DNA of 7,235 nucleotides, from NCBI GenBank assembly GCA_027325115.1, contig DAHWFG010000405.1, forward strand, positions 1-7,235. The letters run 5' to 3'. Under the pieces are notes generated by a model, which worked only from the letters and a program-made list of their open reading frames with translations, was not told the DNA's origin and searched no databases. Below, in pieces: positions 5,233-7,235 of the stretch; within the stretch, counting starts at the first letter, position 1; the number at the start of each line of letters is the position of its first letter. This DNA is from JAKBCQ01 sp021807585 (lineage in GTDB: Bacteria > Planctomycetota > Planctomycetia > Isosphaerales > Isosphaeraceae). The translations under genes were made by a program, and so were the position numbers.

Positions 5233-6264
5233 ATGTCCCAACTCATCATTTCAATGCTTCTTTGCACCACGAATGCAAGTGACCAATCGATTCTATCTCA
5301 AATTACCCGAGATCGCATGAAGATGATCTCATGCGAGATTATTGTGAAGGTGAGGTCTCTTCAAGATGACGGCAAGCCGGTTGTCCCCGAACTCGATGAA
5401 TTTCATTATTGGTGGACGAGTGATTTGAGCATTTATAGAATGGATCGTCATCTTATCGGTAAGAAAAACCGCGAGGATTCCGATCATCACGATAATGTTT
5501 CGTTTGATGGATTGAAATTGAGAATCATCGGAAGAAAAGATAGTCCTGATTATCCATTGACAGAATTATCGATTCCAAAGTATTATACCCAGAGAAAAAT
5601 AGATCTATTTGATCCAAGACTAATTGGTTTGTTTATTGAAACGATTAAAATCTATCATAATTATAAATTTATAAATTTAGAAGAAATTTATAAAAATTCC
5701 ATTAAATTTGATAACGGCATTGGCAAGAGCGGTAAATATGAGATATTCACAAGTGCAATTCAAAATCAAAACAAGTATTATCAAAAATACGTTTATAATG
5801 ATAAGAATTTACCAGTTTATGCGAAATATTGGAGCGATGCCGATGAAAATGTATCGGTTGAAGCACGATTCGAGTATGGACCCGCTAATTTACAGAAATT
5901 ATGGATGCCAAAAAAGATCGATCTCAAAAGATATATCAATGATCATCTTTCTATTCATGAGATCTGGGAAATAGAAGTCATCTCAATTAATAAAAAAATC
6001 GATAGGGCGATTTGTCAATGGTCAGAATTGAAACCAACCCCAGGATCGCGACTTGTCGTGGATTATGACGCGAAGAAAATCGAGAATTTCTGGGATGGTC
6101 GACAATTTCAAAGGATTCCGAATGGAGAATTTGATTATAAAAAATATATGATTGCTCAATCCAGAAAAAAAACCAAACTCTACATCGCGTTATTATTATC
6201 AATTCTCTCCGCGGTATTGATCGCTTATCGAATTCTAAAACGGAAATCCAACAACGGAAAGTGA
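5233..6264 (+). CDS. Unrecognised exported protein with a C-terminal membrane anchor
   Basis: This encodes 343 residues from ATG 5233 (AAGGA with a 7-nt spacer; an in-frame TGA at 5218-5220 rules out an earlier start). The first 16 residues form a short hydrophobic segment without basic residues (LIISMLLCTTNA), a weak signal peptide. The bulk is polar, rich in Tyr, Lys, Ile and Asn, with beta-type patterns such as CEIIVKVRSL and YYQKYVYNDKNLPVYAKYW. Near the C-terminus a single membrane helix (about 316-335) lies between basic residues (SRKKTK before, KRKSNNGK after), which predicts most of the protein outside the cytoplasmic membrane and a short basic tail inside. I cannot place it in a family; a LolA-like or other beta-sheet periplasmic domain is conceivable but unproven. 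Composition is extremely AT-rich in parts (about 13% GC in 5641-5700). It follows the cysteine-rich gene by 180 nt and precedes the GT-C-like gene by 55 nt. Confidence 0.8.
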   Translation: MSQLIISMLLCTTNASDQSILSQITRDRMKMISCEIIVKVRSLQDDGKPVVPELDEFHYWWTSDLSIYRMDRHLIGKKNREDSDHHDNVSFDGLKLRIIGRKDSPDYPLTELSIPKYYTQRKIDLFDPRLIGLFIETIKIYHNYKFINLEEIYKNSIKFDNGIGKSGKYEIFTSAIQNQNKYYQKYVYNDKNLPVYAKYWSDADENVSVEARFEYGPANLQKLWMPKKIDLKRYINDHLSIHEIWEIEVISINKKIDRAICQWSELKPTPGSRLVVDYDAKKIENFWDGRQFQRIPNGEFDYKKYMIAQSRKKTKLYIALLLSILSAVLIAYRILKRKSNNGK

Positions 6265-6319
6265 CAGAACTTCATAAATTAAACAAGGATTACAACCATT
6301 TATAAGAATTAAACCAATT

Positions 6320-7235
6320 ATGATTAATGATGCTTCGGCGAGATCGCTTCGTTTGGTAATACTTAACTTGTATATCAATTTAAGTTTTGTATTATTATCT
6401 ATAGTTAATTATCTTTCTTTAATTTGTGATCGTGCATCATTCGATTTTAGTGATGCGAAGCTCTATCACAATATTTCAATGAAGGTATTTGCTGGGAAGT
6501 CATATTATGACTCGGCTAAATTGGAACTGACGCGTAGCGGATATCCGATTGCATATCTATTTAATTGGAGAACGCCGTTATACTCATATATTACCGGATC
6601 ATATGGAAATCCCCAGTTCAATGATTTTGTTATATATATTATTCCTGTATTAATTGTCGCGATGACTTTTCATGTCGTTAGGAAGGAACTTGATACATAC
6701 ACCACCTTCGGCTCGGCATTGTTTGTGGCAGGATATGTCGGTTTTTGTGACGATCCAGATGCGATCTATTTTTCTGAATTCCTAGCGAGTCTTGCAATTT
6801 ACATGTCTATTATGTTGTATTTAATGGATTATCGACTTTCGTCCATCATCCTCGGGGTATTCGCCTTATTTCTCCGCGAGTTGTCCTCAATCTATTGTAT
6901 CGCGGCGATGTTGATCTCTATGATTGATCGTCGAGGGCGAGATGCGATTATTTGGGTCATTGCAGTAGTCTGTTATCTCATCCATTTCGCATTACATTCA
7001 ATCGAAGTGATACGACGCATACCCGGAGGTTTTCATGGATTCGGCTGGTCACGTTGGCTCGTATTCGGAGGATACTCTTTTATTATCAAAACTGCGAGAA
7101 TGAATCTTATATTATCTTATCTACCCGAATGGTTTGTAATCGTCTATCTACCGTTGTCGATTATTGGAATCCTTCAATTGAAAGGCGTACGATTCCGATT
7201 ACTGAAAACTGTTACGATCGCGTACCTACTGACAT
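6320..7235 (+). CDS. Multi-pass membrane protein resembling GT-C glycosyltransferases, 3'-truncated
   Basis: The frame is open from ATG 6320 to the right edge (305 codons), with no stop in view. An in-frame TAA at 6275-6277 limits the start; no other ATG lies between, and no good Shine-Dalgarno site precedes 6320. Helix 1 spans about residues 10-36. A loop follows with acidic residues D37, D42 and D45, then KVFAGKSYYDSAKLELTRSGYP (55-76, shown in part) and FNWRTP (81-86). More helices follow, including one with FLRELSS (184-190). This pattern, an acidic first loop followed by a G..YYD motif, is that of GT-C/DUF2029-like membrane glycosyltransferases seen often in planctomycetes. Such enzymes use lipid-linked sugars on the outer face of the membrane. 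Identification is by remembered pattern, so the enzyme activity is inferred. It lies 55 nt after the anchored protein gene and likely shares its transcript. Confidence 0.75.
   Translation, partial: MINDASARSLRLVILNLYINLSFVLLSIVNYLSLICDRASFDFSDAKLYHNISMKVFAGKSYYDSAKLELTRSGYPIAYLFNWRTPLYSYITGSYGNPQFNDFVIYIIPVLIVAMTFHVVRKELDTYTTFGSALFVAGYVGFCDDPDAIYFSEFLASLAIYMSIMLYLMDYRLSSIILGVFALFLRELSSIYCIAAMLISMIDRRGRDAIIWVIAVVCYLIHFALHSIEVIRRIPGGFHGFGWSRWLVFGGYSFIIKTARMNLILSYLPEWFVIVYLPLSIIGILQLKGVRFRLLKTVTIAYLLT

Overview
The window reads as a piece of a chromosome from the bacterial phylum Planctomycetota, probably near the Isosphaeraceae/Gemmata group. This rests on gene families recognised from memory: a membrane-anchored DUF1573 protein, a DUF7689-type gene overlapping its usual small partner, and a GT-C-like membrane protein with FNWRTP and FLRELSS motifs. 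No database search was possible. Shine-Dalgarno sites are clear for most genes, and starts are ATG or GTG.

Layout. (1) Positions 1-2457, + strand: two GC-rich transporter genes, a major facilitator cut by the left edge and a complete SLC13/ArsB-NhaD-type permease, separated by 67 nt. (2) Positions 2484-3252, - strand, convergent with the permease: two small genes overlapping by 14 nt, each interrupted by one in-frame stop codon (TAA at 3067-3069, TAG at 2772-2774) while the rest of the frame and its motifs are intact. They look like a recently inactivated two-gene operon whose second gene is of the DUF7689 type. (3) Positions 3253-3562: a divergent intergenic region. (4) Positions 3563-7235, + strand, AT-rich: a membrane-anchored DUF1573 protein, a small secreted cysteine-rich protein, an unrecognised protein with a C-terminal membrane anchor, and the first 305 codons of a multi-pass GT-C-like protein that runs off the right edge.

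The most notable element is a pentanucleotide repeat (15 units of AATCC/AATGC, 3586-3660) six to eight codons after the best-supported start of the DUF1573 gene. Five is not a multiple of three, so gain or loss of one unit would shift the frame into an early stop. This is the architecture of a phase-variable contingency gene. The DUF1573 gene heads an apparent operon of envelope or secreted proteins, so slippage could switch an uncharacterised surface module on and off. This is inferred from one sequence; population variation has not been shown.

Base composition changes sharply across the window, from roughly 60-68% GC in sampled lines of the transporters, through about 50% in the broken pair, to roughly 15-40% in the right-hand genes. 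GATC is strongly over-represented in the left part and also frequent elsewhere.
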